The notes: generated from the sequence alone by a model not told the origin. Counted from the stretch's first letter, positions 25,729-34,139 are shown. The stretch: 64,000 nucleotides of DNA from Martelella lutilitoris (GCF_005924265.1 NZ_VCLB01000003.1:62001-126000); one strand, 5' to 3'. Numbers and translations are program-made.

Positions 25729-26481
25729 CTAGTGATCGCCTGCGTTGACGGCATCGTTAAGATACATGCAGGTCAGGACTGCAAACACATAGGCCTGCAG
25801 GAAGGCCACCAGGAATTCCAGCGCCGTCAGAGCGACGGTCATGGCCAGAGGCAGGATAGCGCCCCCGGTTCCGATCGTGCCGATCGCGCTCAGCGAGACG
25901 ACGAAGCCGGCAAAAACCTTGAGCGTGATGTGGCCGGCCAGCATATTGGCAAAAAGACGAACCGACAGGCTGATGGGTCGCGAGAGAAACGAAACGATCT
26001 CGATCATCGTCACCAGCGGCAGCAGGGCAGCGGGCACACCGGACGGCACAAACACCTTGAAGAAGCCGAAGCCGTGCTTGTAGACGCCGTAGCCGACCAC
26101 CACGCTCATCACCAGAATGGCAAGGGCGAAGGTCACCACGATCTGGCTGGTCACGGAGAAGAAATAGGGGAACATGCCGATCAGATTGGCCGTCAGCAGG
26201 AACAGGAAGAGCGTCAGTACGAAGGGGAAGAACACCATGCCCTTCGTTCCAGCCCCCTCCCTCAGCATCGAGGCCACGAATTCGTAGAGCAGTTCCGCGA
26301 TCGACTGGGTGCGCGAGGGAATCAGACCGCGCTTGGACGTCGCCAGATACATGAATCCGGCGGCAGCGGCCACCGTGACCGCCATGAACAGCGATGCATT
26401 GGTGAAGGAAAAGTCCAGTCCGCCGACATTGATCGGTACGATGTTGTGGATCTGAAACTGATGGGTCGGATCGTTTGACAC
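25729..26481 (-). CDS. atpB: F0F1 ATP synthase subunit a
   Basis: A 250-residue membrane subunit forming the two proton half-channels next to the c-ring. The essential Arg lies in the helix [14 protein letters not shown], and the C-terminal helix contains the usual Glu/Gln residues ([21 protein letters not shown]). Several hydrophobic segments cover most of the chain. The start is GTG at 26481 (MSNDPTHQF), upstream of which atpI ends after a 64-bp gap. It is the second gene of the minus-strand F0 operon atpI-atpB-atpE-b'-b. Confidence 0.96.
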   Translation of the reverse strand: MSNDPTHQFQIHNIVPINVGGLDFSFTNASLFMAVTVAAAAGFMYLATSKRGLIPSRTQSIAELLYEFVASMLREGAGTKGMVFFPFVLTLFLFLLTANLIGMFPYFFSVTSQIVVTFALAILVMSVVVGYGVYKHGFGFFKVFVPSGVPAALLPLVTMIEIVSFLSRPISLSVRLFANMLAGHITLKVFAGFVVSLSAIGTIGTGGAILPLAMTVALTALEFLVAFLQAYVFAVLTCMYLNDAVNAGDH

Positions 26482-26545
26482 CTGTGCTCTCTCTTCTCAC
26501 CTTGCGCGCGCCCGCTTGGGGCGGCCATGCGCGCAGAACCAAACT

Positions 26546-26890
26546 CTATTTCCCGTCTTTCTTAAGACGGTCTTCCGGCTCAGCCACATAACCGACGGAG
26601 CGCAACACATTCAAGACCCCGGCGCCAAAACCGAGAAGCAGAAAGCCGATCATGCCCCAGGGGCCGGTTCCGGCAAACTTGTCGAGGAGAAAACCGATCA
26701 TGAAACCGACGAAAATGGCGGCCATGAATTCGCTCGAAAGCTTCAGGCCCTTCGACATCTCGCGACGGTCATTGGCGGATGTCTCCGCCTTCTTCCCGTT
26801 TTCTCCACCCTGCCCTTTCCGCAGCGCGCCAAGTTCATTGGCCAACCGCTTGCGGCGTTCTTCCAAGTCCTCCTGCCCGTCCTCAGCCAT
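26546..26890 (-). CDS. atpI: ATP synthase protein I
   Basis: A 114-residue membrane protein encoded first in many ATP synthase operons, thought to help assemble the c-ring. The N-terminal 50 residues are charged (EDLEERRKRLANELGALRKG); two hydrophobic helices follow (EFMAAIFVGFMIGFLLDKF and GMIGFLLLGFGAGVLNVLR), matching the AtpI/AtpZ layout. ATG 26890 with upstream GGAAAG is chosen over an adjacent TTG. The operon promoter should lie in the 26891-27068 gap. Confidence 0.88.
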   Translation of the reverse strand: MAEDGQEDLEERRKRLANELGALRKGQGGENGKKAETSANDRREMSKGLKLSSEFMAAIFVGFMIGFLLDKFAGTGPWGMIGFLLLGFGAGVLNVLRSVGYVAEPEDRLKKDGK

Positions 26891-27068
26891 CAAATCCGCT
26901 TTCCTGGAAAATCTGCCCTGGCCGAAATGGCCTCGGCGGACGTTTCAGCAATGCGATAAAGCCTTTGGGACCCCCCGGTCAAGTCGCGCGCACCATAGTT
27001 TTCACGGCCATGCTAGTCAAGCTTCCACGCAACCGCAATCGCGCAACAGGATTTGTTCGACCAAAGCC

Positions 27069-28046
27069 CTAGAACCAGCCGCGCGAGCGCAGCCAGTAGA
27101 TGGCGAGAATGCCGGTCATGAGCATGGCCACGATGGCGGCCGGATAGCCGTATGCCCAATGCAATTCGGGCATGCGGTCAAAGTTCATGCCGTAAATGCC
27201 GGCAATCAGCATCGGTGGCGCGAAGACCACGGAAACCACGGAGAACAGCTTCATGATGTTGTTCTGTTCGAGGTTGACGAGACCGAGCGACGAATCGAGC
27301 AGGAAGGAAATGTTGGAAGAGACGAAACTCGCATGTTCCGACAAGGACTGGATGTCGTGGGCGACGATGCGGCAGAGGTCCTTGGTCGGCTTGTCGTCAC
27401 GCACGCGGCCGAGCGCCTGCACATAGGTGGAAAGCCGCGCCAGCGTGATCAGGCTGTCGCGCGTCTTGCTGACAAGCCGGTGATAGGTCGAAATCTCGAT
27501 CAGCCGCTCCTCGAGCTCGGCCGGCGGGCGGCGGCGTCCGCGCACCCCCTCGCCGAAGACGGCAATCGAGATATTGTCGATCTTTGCGACCGCCAGTTCC
27601 AGTATCTCGGCCGTGCGGTCGACAATGGTGTCGAGCAGGTGGGCCAGAACCCGCGCGCCCTGCCCTGGCCCGATATCGAGCCGCTTCAGATCGGCGGCGA
27701 AGAGAAAGAACGGCTTCGGCTCGGCATGACGGATGGTCACGAGCCGGCCTTCAGCAAGGATGAAGCCGACATCGGTGAGCTGCGCCAGGCCGAAATCCAC
27801 GTTCATCACGATCGAGGCGGTCATGTAGACGGCATTGCCCTCGGTGTAATAGCGGCTTGAGGGCTCGATGTTCTTCAGCGTCTCGCGGGTCGGCAGCATC
27901 ACGCCCAGAAGCGTTTCCATGTGCTGCATGTCGGCCTCGGTCGGATCGAGCATGTCGATCCAAATCACGTCTTCGCCAAGCGGCTCCGCCGCGCCCGACG
28001 ACGGCAAGGCCGTCTTGACACCGCCGACCCTGTAGAGATGGATCAT
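27069..28046 (-). CDS. corA: CorA-family magnesium transporter
   Basis: A 325-residue divalent cation channel of the inner membrane. A large soluble N-terminal domain (residues 1-255) is followed by two C-terminal membrane helices; the selectivity motif YGMNF with the adjacent MPEL lies in the short periplasmic loop between them. The protein ends in the short basic tail WLRSRGWF. Length and layout are standard for the CorA/MgtE-unrelated family of pentameric Mg2+ channels. It is transcribed alone, upstream of the F0 operon on the same strand but with an 180-bp gap. Confidence 0.92.
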   Translation of the reverse strand: MIHLYRVGGVKTALPSSGAAEPLGEDVIWIDMLDPTEADMQHMETLLGVMLPTRETLKNIEPSSRYYTEGNAVYMTASIVMNVDFGLAQLTDVGFILAEGRLVTIRHAEPKPFFLFAADLKRLDIGPGQGARVLAHLLDTIVDRTAEILELAVAKIDNISIAVFGEGVRGRRRPPAELEERLIEISTYHRLVSKTRDSLITLARLSTYVQALGRVRDDKPTKDLCRIVAHDIQSLSEHASFVSSNISFLLDSSLGLVNLEQNNIMKLFSVVSVVFAPPMLIAGIYGMNFDRMPELHWAYGYPAAIVAMLMTGILAIYWLRSRGWF

Positions 28047-28201
28047 ATGAACCCCGCCTTTTGCCCTCGCGCTTGCCTCTACTGGCTACCCAAGCATAAA
28101 AGGCAGGGCAAGTGTGTTTTTTGACGCCGCGCCGCCAGGCGGCATCTTTGCCATGGCCGCAAGGGGGAAAACACGGACCGACATGACCAGGACATGCCCA
28201 G

Positions 28202-28885
28202 ATGCAACCTTATGATTTCTGGCAGGAATTCCTGCCCCCACAGACGCACGACCCGCATGCGCCGCTTGCCACCGCCTATCCGGCGACCCTTGCCGACGGC
28301 CGGCAATTGCTGCTGCCGATCCGCACGGTGGATGAGGGCGGGCTCGCCTCGCTGATCATCAACCAGGCCTCCTTTTCCGTCTGCGACACGCTGGCCGAAG
28401 ACCTTGCCAAACGGCTGGCGGTAGCCAACCCCGATATCGTCGTCGGCCTGCCCACGCTCGGATTGACGCTTGCCGCCGGCGTTGCCAGGGCGCTCGGCCA
28501 CGCCCGCTTCGTTCCCCTCGGCAATTCCCGCAAGTTCTGGTACGAGGACGCGCTGTCGATGCCGATGAACTCGGTGACCACGCCGGACCAAGACAAGCGC
28601 CTGTTCATCGATCCGCGCATGCTGCCGCTTATGACCGGCAAGCGCGTGGCGCTTGTCGACGACGTGATCTCGTCGGGGCGCTCGATCATCGCCGGTCTGT
28701 CTCTTCTGGAAAAATGCGGCATCCGCCCGGTCGCAGTCGGCGCGGCGATGCTGCAGACAATGAAACACCGCGCCCTGCTTGAAGACTTCGAACCCGGCCT
28801 TGCGGCAAACATCCATGCCTGTTTCTCAACGCCGTTTCTTCAGCGCGGCGAAGGCGGCAAATGGCATGAAAAGCCGGGCGTCTGA
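28202..28885 (+). CDS. Phosphoribosyltransferase
   Basis: A 227-residue type I phosphoribosyltransferase. The PRPP-binding motif VALVDDVISSGRS is intact near residue 150, and VVGLPTLGLTLA forms the expected loop before it. The N-terminal hood (PYDFWQEFLP...) differs from Apt, Hpt and PyrE, so the base specificity is not clear; adenine or xanthine-like purines are possible given the purine-salvage content of the window, but this is only an inference. It stands alone, facing the PRC-barrel gene. There is a 155-bp upstream gap with no obvious operator. Confidence 0.82.
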   Translation: MQPYDFWQEFLPPQTHDPHAPLATAYPATLADGRQLLLPIRTVDEGGLASLIINQASFSVCDTLAEDLAKRLAVANPDIVVGLPTLGLTLAAGVARALGHARFVPLGNSRKFWYEDALSMPMNSVTTPDQDKRLFIDPRMLPLMTGKRVALVDDVISSGRSIIAGLSLLEKCGIRPVAVGAAMLQTMKHRALLEDFEPGLAANIHACFSTPFLQRGEGGKWHEKPGV

Positions 28886-28902
28886 TCTTTCTCCGGCCAA
28901 AG

Positions 28903-28929
28903 AAAAACCCGCGATCCGAAGATCGCGGG
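28903..28929 (-). terminator. Rho-independent terminator of the PRC-barrel gene
   Basis: Perfect 9-bp stem CCCGCGATC/GATCGCGGG with a CGAA loop; on the minus strand it is followed by TTTTT (28907-28903). Confidence 0.9.
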
Positions 28930-28958
28930 CCTTCCGCAACGAACGGCTCCCGGAGTTA

Positions 28959-30026
28959 TCAGTTCAGAAGAACGGCATCCGGATTTTCATTCAGAGCCTG
29001 TTCGGAGAACTCCGGCTGGTTTTCCAGCGTCTCGCGATCGTAGCTGGTCTGGACGATGTAATCGTCGCCATCGCTCATGACCCGGACCGAATCGGCCGAG
29101 ATCGCGACCGGCTTTTCGCCGATGCCGAGGAAACCGCCGACATCCACCACGAGAATGATCTCGCTCTGGTCGCCATGGGTCATGACGTCGGAGACTTCGC
29201 CGACACTGTCGCCATCGGCGCTCAGCACGGCGGCATCCTCAAGCGCGTCGAAGGAAATCGACGCCATGTCGACTTCTGACATGCCCTCCAGCCGCGGGTT
29301 GTCGACGTTCATGCTCTCCGCCGCATTCTCACCCATCTTGTTCACGCCGGCGACCATGTCGTTCATCGCATTGCCGGCAGCTTCGCCGGCCTGGTTCATG
29401 GCGTTGCCGGCCGTGTTGGCGAGATCCTGCGTCTCATCGGCGACATTGCTGGCCGCGTCATTGGTTGCCGTGCGAAGCTGGTCAGCCTCCTCACGCATTG
29501 CGGCCGTGCCGTTCTCCAAGAGATTCGGGTCGTCATATTCGAAGGACGGCGCATTCTCCAGCTCCTCGCCGGTGGCATCAATCGTCAGCCAGTTGCCGTT
29601 CTCGCCCTGCTGCCAGCCGAGCCGGTCGAAGGAAACGGCGACATCCTTTTCGCCGATGCCGAGGAAGCCGCCGACGCCGATCACGGCAGCGGTTGCATTG
29701 CCGTTGGAATCCATCACGATGTCATTGATATCACCGACCTGTTCGCGGCCCTGATCATCGGCATCCTGACCATAGACCGGCCAGCCGAGGAGCGAGCTTG
29801 CGAGAACCTGCTGGTCGGTGGCGCCGAAGAAGCTCTTTGCGTCTTCGGAAGCAGCCTGACGCTCGGGAAAGACCGGCGTCGCGCCCGTTTCCATCCCGGC
29901 TTCCATGCCGGTTGTCGCGGCGGGCTTCTTGTCCATCGTATCGGTATTGGAGGCATCCTGCGCGTAAGCTGCGCCGGTGGAAACAACTGCTACCAGTGCC
30001 GTAGTCGAAAGAATCTTGCGAAGCAT
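28959..30026 (-). CDS. Secreted PRC-barrel domain protein (two PRC barrels)
   Basis: A 355-residue exported protein with signal peptide MLRKILSTTALVAVVSTGAAYA. Two PRC-barrel-like repeats are visible: the first around residues 85-150 (VGDINDIVMDSNGNATAAVIGVGGFLGIGEKDVAVSFD) and the second around 260-325 (VGEVSDVMTHG..., ILVVDVGGFLGIGEKPVAI), separated by an Ala/Asn-rich helical linker with repeated NAMN-type segments. PRC barrels are found in stress and photosynthetic proteins and bind partners. ATG 30026 has AGAGGAG upstream; a longer frame is not needed. An exact EcfG promoter sits about 95 bp upstream, placing it in the general stress regulon. Confidence 0.85.
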   Translation of the reverse strand: MLRKILSTTALVAVVSTGAAYAQDASNTDTMDKKPAATTGMEAGMETGATPVFPERQAASEDAKSFFGATDQQVLASSLLGWPVYGQDADDQGREQVGDINDIVMDSNGNATAAVIGVGGFLGIGEKDVAVSFDRLGWQQGENGNWLTIDATGEELENAPSFEYDDPNLLENGTAAMREEADQLRTATNDAASNVADETQDLANTAGNAMNQAGEAAGNAMNDMVAGVNKMGENAAESMNVDNPRLEGMSEVDMASISFDALEDAAVLSADGDSVGEVSDVMTHGDQSEIILVVDVGGFLGIGEKPVAISADSVRVMSDGDDYIVQTSYDRETLENQPEFSEQALNENPDAVLLN

Positions 30027-30118
30027 AAAAATACTCCTCTTTTCTGGGGTGTTTCTTTGCGAGCGCATTTTTATTATTTTTTTTACTCTCGTTTTTATTA
30101 CTCGCTGCACACCAACAA

Positions 30119-30143
30119 AACGTACCGCCAGACGCCTTGTTCC
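30119..30143 (-). promoter_or_regulatory. Candidate EcfG promoter of the PRC-barrel gene
   Basis: Minus strand GGAAC (30143-30139), 16 bases, CGTT (30122-30119). Exact consensus, correctly oriented, upstream of the start at 30026. Confidence 0.72.
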
Positions 30144-30176
30144 GGCTTCGATACGTTTTTTTTGCTGCCGGGGGTC

Positions 30177-30209
30177 AAAAAAACCCGCCGAGGCATCTGA
30201 CCCGGCGGG
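30177..30209 (-). terminator. Rho-independent terminator of the HWE kinase gene
   Basis: Stem CCCGCCG/CGGCGGG with a 12-base loop; the minus strand continues TTTTTTT (30183-30177). Confidence 0.85.
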
Positions 30210-30244
30210 AGGGGTGCGCCCGAAGGCGGCAATGAGGAAAGAAC

Positions 30245-31753
30245 TCAGCAGAAGCGGAGCGGCATACGGATATGCACCCTGAGGCCCGTATCGGCAAAAT
30301 CGACATCGACCTTGCTGCCGATGATCTTATCGAGGCTGCGTTCGATCAGCACGCTGCCGAAGCCGCGCTGTTCGGGCGGGGCGACTGGCGGGCCGCCAAC
30401 TTCCACCCAGTCGAGCTCCAGGCGGGAGGCGCCGTTTTCATCGTCGCCGCAGGCGACCGTGATATCGACAACGCCGGCGCGCGTGGAAAGCGCGCCGAAC
30501 TTCGCCGCATTGCTTGCCAGTTCGTGGATGACAAGGCCGAGCGCCAGCGCCTCATCGGGGTCGAGGAAGACAGCGCTACCGTGAATATCGATCTGCCTGC
30601 TGTTGCTGTCGATGTAAGGCGCCACCTGGGACCTGAGCAGCCGGTCAAGCGCTATTGCGCCCCATTGTTCGTCTGAAAGCAGGGTGTGAGCGGCAGACAA
30701 GGCCTGCAGCCGGCCGGAAAAGGCCATGTTGAATTCGGCCGAAGTGCGCGAGCGCCGCAACGTCTGGCCGGCAATCGACTGAACGATGGCGAGCGTGTTC
30801 TTGACCCGGTGGTTCAGCTCACGCAGTAATAGCCGCGTCTTTTGTTCGGACTCCTTGGTGGTCGAGATATCGACCACGACGCCGAAGACCGACCCGTTCT
30901 GATCGGCGGCGAGAACGCTCTCATACGCGCCGCCCAGCGACAGCAACCATTTTCCGGTCTTGGCGGCCTTGAACTCGCACTGATACTCCTCGCCGCGATC
31001 GAGCGCCGCCTTGAACCGGCGCATGAGCGGAAAGCGGGTTTCGGGCGCGATCGCGGAAAGCAGGCTGCGGCATGTGACCGGCTCTCCGGCCGGAAGCCCG
31101 AGCATTTCCCTCAGCGCATTGTCGCACTCCACCGTGCTGCTTTTCCGGTCCCAGCTCCAGGCGGCGATATTGCCCGCGCGCAGCGCCATGGAGTGGCGCT
31201 TCTGGGCGCGAGACAGGGCGAGGTCGGCAGACGCCTTGCCGCGCGCAGCATCCTTCAGCTCGTAAAGCGAGCCGGCGAGATTGGCGAGGCGACGAAGCGC
31301 CTCGGCATCTTCATCGGAAATGTCGCGATGGTTCTTGCCGTCGATGACGCACAGCGAGCCGGCATTGACCCCGTGCACCTTGATCGGCGCGCCGGCGAAG
31401 AATTTTACGGGCCTGCCTTCATAGTTCGGCACGGACGGCGCGATATCTTCCTGCTCGTCCGGATTGTTGAGGATCAGAGCCGGGTCCCGCTTGAGCGCGA
31501 TCGGATAGACGAAGAGGCCCGATCGCGTCGGAACCGTCTCCGGCTTTATGCCGTGGACCGCCTGCACCCAATTCTCGTCATAGTCTGCAATGAGGATGAG
31601 CGCCGCCGGACATGAAAAGCGAAGTGCTGCCGATTCGACGATCGCGACGAAATCCTCGTCAACCTCGGCGGCACGCATGATTGTCTGCGATAGCGTGTCC
31701 AACCTCTCCCGATCCTTGATCGCATCGACAATATCGCTCGGCAAATGTTCCAC
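30245..31753 (-). CDS. HWE-family sensor histidine kinase (GAF-PAS-HWE), general stress response
   Basis: A 502-residue cytoplasmic kinase with no membrane segment: GAF domain (about residues 20-165), PAS domain (about 190-300) and HWE dimerisation/ATPase domain (305-502). The phospho-acceptor His315 is in RELNHRVKNTLAIVQ, and the HWE-specific Trp-x-Glu element is in LDWVEVGGPP; the N-box is HELASNAAKFGAL. HWE and HisKA_2 kinases phosphorylate PhyR in alphaproteobacteria. It lies next to ecfG-nepR and has its own exact EcfG promoter about 100 bp upstream, giving positive feedback. The GAF and PAS ligands are unknown. Confidence 0.93.
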   Translation of the reverse strand: MEHLPSDIVDAIKDRERLDTLSQTIMRAAEVDEDFVAIVESAALRFSCPAALILIADYDENWVQAVHGIKPETVPTRSGLFVYPIALKRDPALILNNPDEQEDIAPSVPNYEGRPVKFFAGAPIKVHGVNAGSLCVIDGKNHRDISDEDAEALRRLANLAGSLYELKDAARGKASADLALSRAQKRHSMALRAGNIAAWSWDRKSSTVECDNALREMLGLPAGEPVTCRSLLSAIAPETRFPLMRRFKAALDRGEEYQCEFKAAKTGKWLLSLGGAYESVLAADQNGSVFGVVVDISTTKESEQKTRLLLRELNHRVKNTLAIVQSIAGQTLRRSRTSAEFNMAFSGRLQALSAAHTLLSDEQWGAIALDRLLRSQVAPYIDSNSRQIDIHGSAVFLDPDEALALGLVIHELASNAAKFGALSTRAGVVDITVACGDDENGASRLELDWVEVGGPPVAPPEQRGFGSVLIERSLDKIIGSKVDVDFADTGLRVHIRMPLRFC

Positions 31754-31850
31754 TGGCTATTAGGCTCTTCATGCTGGAGCGGAAGAAAGTGCTTCTCCCG
31801 TCATATTTCGGGTGACCGTGTTGATGCGCGGAATTTCAATCACGCTCAAC

Positions 31851-31875
31851 AACGCCTAACCAGTGCTCAGGTTCC
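31851..31875 (-). promoter_or_regulatory. Candidate EcfG promoter of the HWE kinase gene
   Basis: Minus strand GGAAC (31875-31871), 16 bases, CGTT (31854-31851); exact consensus, upstream of the start codon at 31753. Confidence 0.72.
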
Positions 31876-31907
31876 CTACCGCCGCGAAATTAATTCCGAG
31901 GACGCGG

Positions 31908-31951
31908 AAAACGCCGTGCGCCGGGGTCGTCCCCCTGAATGCACGGCGTTT
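31908..31951 (-). terminator. Terminator of the nepR-ecfG operon
   Basis: Long stem AAACGCCGTGC/GCACGGCGTTT, with a 21-base loop that can form an inner GGGG/CCCC pairing; the minus-strand tail reads TTTT. It lies 35 bp after the ecfG stop and before the kinase promoter. Confidence 0.75.
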
Positions 31952-31985
31952 CTTCGTTTCATGACGGGACGGTCGCGGCTGATCC

Positions 31986-32561
31986 TCATGCCGGACGTGT
32001 AACAAAGGCGCTGCTGACGACGGCAGCGGAATTCGAATCCGGACCGAAGTCGATCTCGCCCTGGATATCGAGAAGCTCCTGCAGCTTGCCGCGCGCACGC
32101 GCGATGCGGCTCTTGATCGTGCCGATGGCGCATTCACAGATTGCGGCCGCTTCCTCATAAGAGAAACCGGAGGCCCCGACCAGAATGATCGCCTCGCGCT
32201 GATCATCGGGAAGCTTGTTCAGCGCCTTGCGGAAATCGCGAAGGTCCATCGCGCCGTATTGGGCGGGATGCGTCGACAGCCTTTCGGTGAAGACATTGTC
32301 GGAATCCTGGATCTCGCGACCGCTCTTGCGCATCTGACTGTAGAATTCGTTGCGCAGGATCGTGAACAGCCAGGCCTTGATATTCGTACCCTCGGCAAAG
32401 CTTTCCTGCTTGGCCCATGCTTTCATGATCGTGTCCTGGACGAGATCGTCCGCCAGGTCCTGATGCCCGCACAGAGACACCGCAAAGGCGCGCAGGCTCG
32501 GCACCGTCTTCAGCATGTCGCGCTTGAAGGTCGTATCGTCTTCCCTGACCAAGGCCGTCAC
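31986..32561 (-). CDS. ecfG: General stress response ECF sigma factor EcfG
   Basis: A 191-residue ECF sigma factor that directs RNA polymerase to GGAAC-N16/17-CGTT promoters in the general stress response. Region 2 (residues 15-85) contains DLADDLVQDTIMKAWAK and IKAWLFTILRNEFYSQMRK; region 4 (110-160) has LPDDQREAIILVGASGFSYE and the helix AIGTIKSRIARARGKL. It starts with GTG at 32561, which overlaps the nepR stop by 4 bp (GTGA), so anti-sigma and sigma are translationally coupled. In unstressed cells NepR binds it; phosphorylated PhyR, encoded divergently, removes NepR. Confidence 0.95.
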   Translation of the reverse strand: MTALVREDDTTFKRDMLKTVPSLRAFAVSLCGHQDLADDLVQDTIMKAWAKQESFAEGTNIKAWLFTILRNEFYSQMRKSGREIQDSDNVFTERLSTHPAQYGAMDLRDFRKALNKLPDDQREAIILVGASGFSYEEAAAICECAIGTIKSRIARARGKLQELLDIQGEIDFGPDSNSAAVVSSAFVTRPA

Positions 32562-32752
32562 CCTTTTGCTTTGCGCGTCGAAGCGCTTTCGGCCGCGTCG
32601 AGACGTTCGAGCAGGTCGAGAAACCGATCCGGTATCTCCTCCTGTTCGACGGCATTGTAGAGGGCCTTGAGACGGCGACTGATCGCTTCTTCCGGGCTTC
32701 TTGCCGTGCCCGGCTGCGCCTCTCCTTTCCCCAGACTGCTATTGCTTTTCAC
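32558..32752 (-). CDS. nepR: NepR anti-sigma factor
   Basis: A small anti-sigma factor that binds EcfG and is titrated by phosphorylated PhyR. The NepR core is seen in ISRRLKALYNAVEQEEIPDR followed by FLDLLERLDAAE. The frame is open to an ATG at 32848 and contains another at 32782, but the EcfG promoter for this gene (32819-32795) lies inside that extension, so a transcript from it could not encode the longest form and would leave the 32782 ATG almost leaderless. GTG at 32752 has GGGA 8 bases upstream and gives 64 residues, the usual NepR size. The start is therefore inferred. Confidence 0.85.
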   Translation of the reverse strand: MKSNSSLGKGEAQPGTARSPEEAISRRLKALYNAVEQEEIPDRFLDLLERLDAAESASTRKAKG

Positions 32753-32794
32753 CAGTTTTATCCCGTTGATACTCGATTTCATGTTCAAGCCGAA

Positions 32795-32819
32795 AACGCC
32801 GGCGGTGATAAAAAGTTCC
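32795..32819 (-). promoter_or_regulatory. Candidate EcfG promoter of nepR-ecfG (autoregulation)
   Basis: Minus strand GGAAC (32819-32815), 16 bases, CGTT (32798-32795). Exact consensus; its -35 is one arm of an inverted repeat shared with the phyR-facing box. Confidence 0.78.
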
Positions 32820-32828
32820 GTCGATGTC

Positions 32829-32853
32829 GGAACTTTTTTTTCGCTCATGCATT
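32829..32853 (+). promoter_or_regulatory. Possible EcfG promoter of phyR (weak -10)
   Basis: GGAAC at 32829-32833, then 16 bases to CATT (32850-32853) in place of CGTT. The -35 is exact and mirrors the nepR -35 in the repeat AAAAAGTTCCG/CGGAACTTTTT (32810-32838). The start of phyR lies 66 bp downstream. Confidence 0.5.
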
Positions 32854-32918
32854 TGATCCCATTGAAAGTGCTCTTTGAGCCTTCCCAACAGTTCTACAGA
32901 GGCAGGAGACTATAAAAT

Positions 32919-33713
32919 ATGTCGCTTTCAACCCGTATCGCTGCCCATTTGCCATATCTCAGGCGGTACGCCCGTGCCGTGACCGGTTCGCAAACCTCCG
33001 GCGATGCTTATGTTGCCGCCGTTCTCGAAACGCTGATCGAGGATGTCTCTCTTTTTCCAGAGGACGGAGACGACAAGGTTTCACTCTATAAACTCTTTTC
33101 ACGCCTGTTCAGTTCCACGACGATCGAGATCGAAGACATTGAATCGCCGTACTCATGGGAAAAGCGCGCCGCCGCCAATCTGATGGCGCTGCCGGCGAAG
33201 CCCCGACAGGCCTTTCTGCTGATCTCGCTTGAAAACTTCTCGCATGAGGAAACGGCGGCGATCCTCGAGGTCGAGCCCGACGAGATTCCCGGCCTCGTCG
33301 ATGAGGCGTCGGCGGAGATTGCCCGCCAGGTTGCCACCGACATCATGATTATCGAGGACGAACCGCTGATCGCCATGGATATCGAGCAGATGGTCGAAAG
33401 CCTCGGCCACCGGGTCACCGGTATCGCGCGCACCCACAAGGAGGCAGTGGAGCTCTACAACACGTCCAAGCCCGGCATGGTGCTCGCCGATATCCAGCTT
33501 GCCGACGGCAGCTCCGGCATCGATGCCGTCAACGACATTCTCGAGCACGATTCCATTCCGGTGATCTTCATCACCGCCTTCCCCGAGCGCCTTCTGACCG
33601 GCGAGCGGCCCGAGCCGACATTCCTCGTCACCAAGCCGTTCAACCCGGATATGGTCAAGGCGCTGATCAGCCAGGCCCTGTTCTTCCAGGAAAGGCAGCA
33701 AGAGGCGGCCTGA
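32919..33713 (+). CDS. phyR: General stress response regulator PhyR
   Basis: A 264-residue anti-anti-sigma response regulator. The N-terminal half (about residues 5-135) is an ECF-sigma-like domain (HLPYLRRYARAVTG..., LPAKPRQAFLLISLENFSHEE) that mimics EcfG for NepR; the C-terminal half is a receiver domain with acidic residues in MIIEDEP, phospho-acceptor Asp191 in MVLADIQLADG and Lys in LVTKPF. Phosphorylation by HWE kinases opens it to capture NepR. It is divergent from nepR-ecfG, the standard arrangement. A terminator with a TTCG loop follows. Confidence 0.96.
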   Translation: MSLSTRIAAHLPYLRRYARAVTGSQTSGDAYVAAVLETLIEDVSLFPEDGDDKVSLYKLFSRLFSSTTIEIEDIESPYSWEKRAAANLMALPAKPRQAFLLISLENFSHEETAAILEVEPDEIPGLVDEASAEIARQVATDIMIIEDEPLIAMDIEQMVESLGHRVTGIARTHKEAVELYNTSKPGMVLADIQLADGSSGIDAVNDILEHDSIPVIFITAFPERLLTGERPEPTFLVTKPFNPDMVKALISQALFFQERQQEAA

Positions 33714-33741
33714 CAAGGCCGGTTTATAATGCTTAAACCGT

Positions 33742-33766
33742 AAAAGGTGGCTTCGGCCGCCTTTTT
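33742..33766 (+). terminator. Rho-independent terminator of phyR
   Basis: Stem AAAAGGTGGC with GCCGCCTTTT (one G-T pair) closed by a stable TTCG tetraloop, ending in TTTTT at 33762-33766. Confidence 0.9.
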
Positions 33767-33776
33767 GCGTTTCATG

Positions 33777-33801
33777 GGAACCGGGCCGGCGACAAGGCGT
33801 T
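33777..33801 (+). promoter_or_regulatory. Candidate EcfG promoter of the DUF1328 gene
   Basis: GGAAC (33777-33781), 16 bases, CGTT (33798-33801). Exact consensus; the ATG is 30 bp downstream. Confidence 0.75.
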
Positions 33802-33830
33802 CTACTTTCACGAAACACAAGGAGAGTATC

Positions 33831-33995
33831 ATGCTTTACTATGCCGTTGTCTTTCTCGTCATTGCCCTTGTCGCCGCCGCACTCGGCTTCGGTGGTATCG
33901 CCGGCGCATCCGCGGGTATTGCCCAGATTCTTTTCTTCCTGTTCCTGCTGTTCTTTGCGGTCGCGGTGATCGTCAATTTCGCGCGCAGCCGGTAG
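33831..33995 (+). CDS. DUF1328 small membrane protein
   Basis: A 54-residue protein with two hydrophobic segments joined by [13 protein letters not shown], beginning [19 protein letters not shown] and ending in NFARSR. This is the DUF1328 (YtjA-like) family of small inner-membrane proteins, often induced by stress. The ATG at 33831 has AGGAGAG at good distance; upstream in-frame ATG has no such site. It has its own EcfG promoter and its own terminator, making it a monocistronic member of the general stress regulon directly downstream of phyR. Function unknown. Confidence 0.87.
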   Translation: MLYYAVVFLVIALVAAALGFGGIAGASAGIAQILFFLFLLFFAVAVIVNFARSR

Positions 33996-34020
33996 ACCTT
34001 TCTTCACAGCTTAAATTTGC

Positions 34021-34052
34021 AGGCGGACCCTCTGCGGACGGTCCGCCTTTTT
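34021..34052 (+). terminator. Rho-independent terminator of the DUF1328 gene
   Basis: 9-bp stem AGGCGGACC/GGTCCGCCT with a 10-base loop, followed by TTTTT. Confidence 0.9.
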
Positions 34053-34084
34053 CATGTCGGGACACCTTGAGCAGAAACGCGTAC

Positions 34085-34117
34085 AAAAAAGGCAGCGGTG
34101 TTGCCACCACTGCCTTT
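34085..34117 (-). terminator. Rho-independent terminator of csbD
   Basis: Stem AAAGGCAGcGGTG/CACCaCTGCCTTT with a TTGC loop and one mismatch; the minus-strand tail is TTTTTT (34090-34085). Confidence 0.87.
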
Positions 34118-34139
34118 GACTTGACTGCCACTGTCGCGA

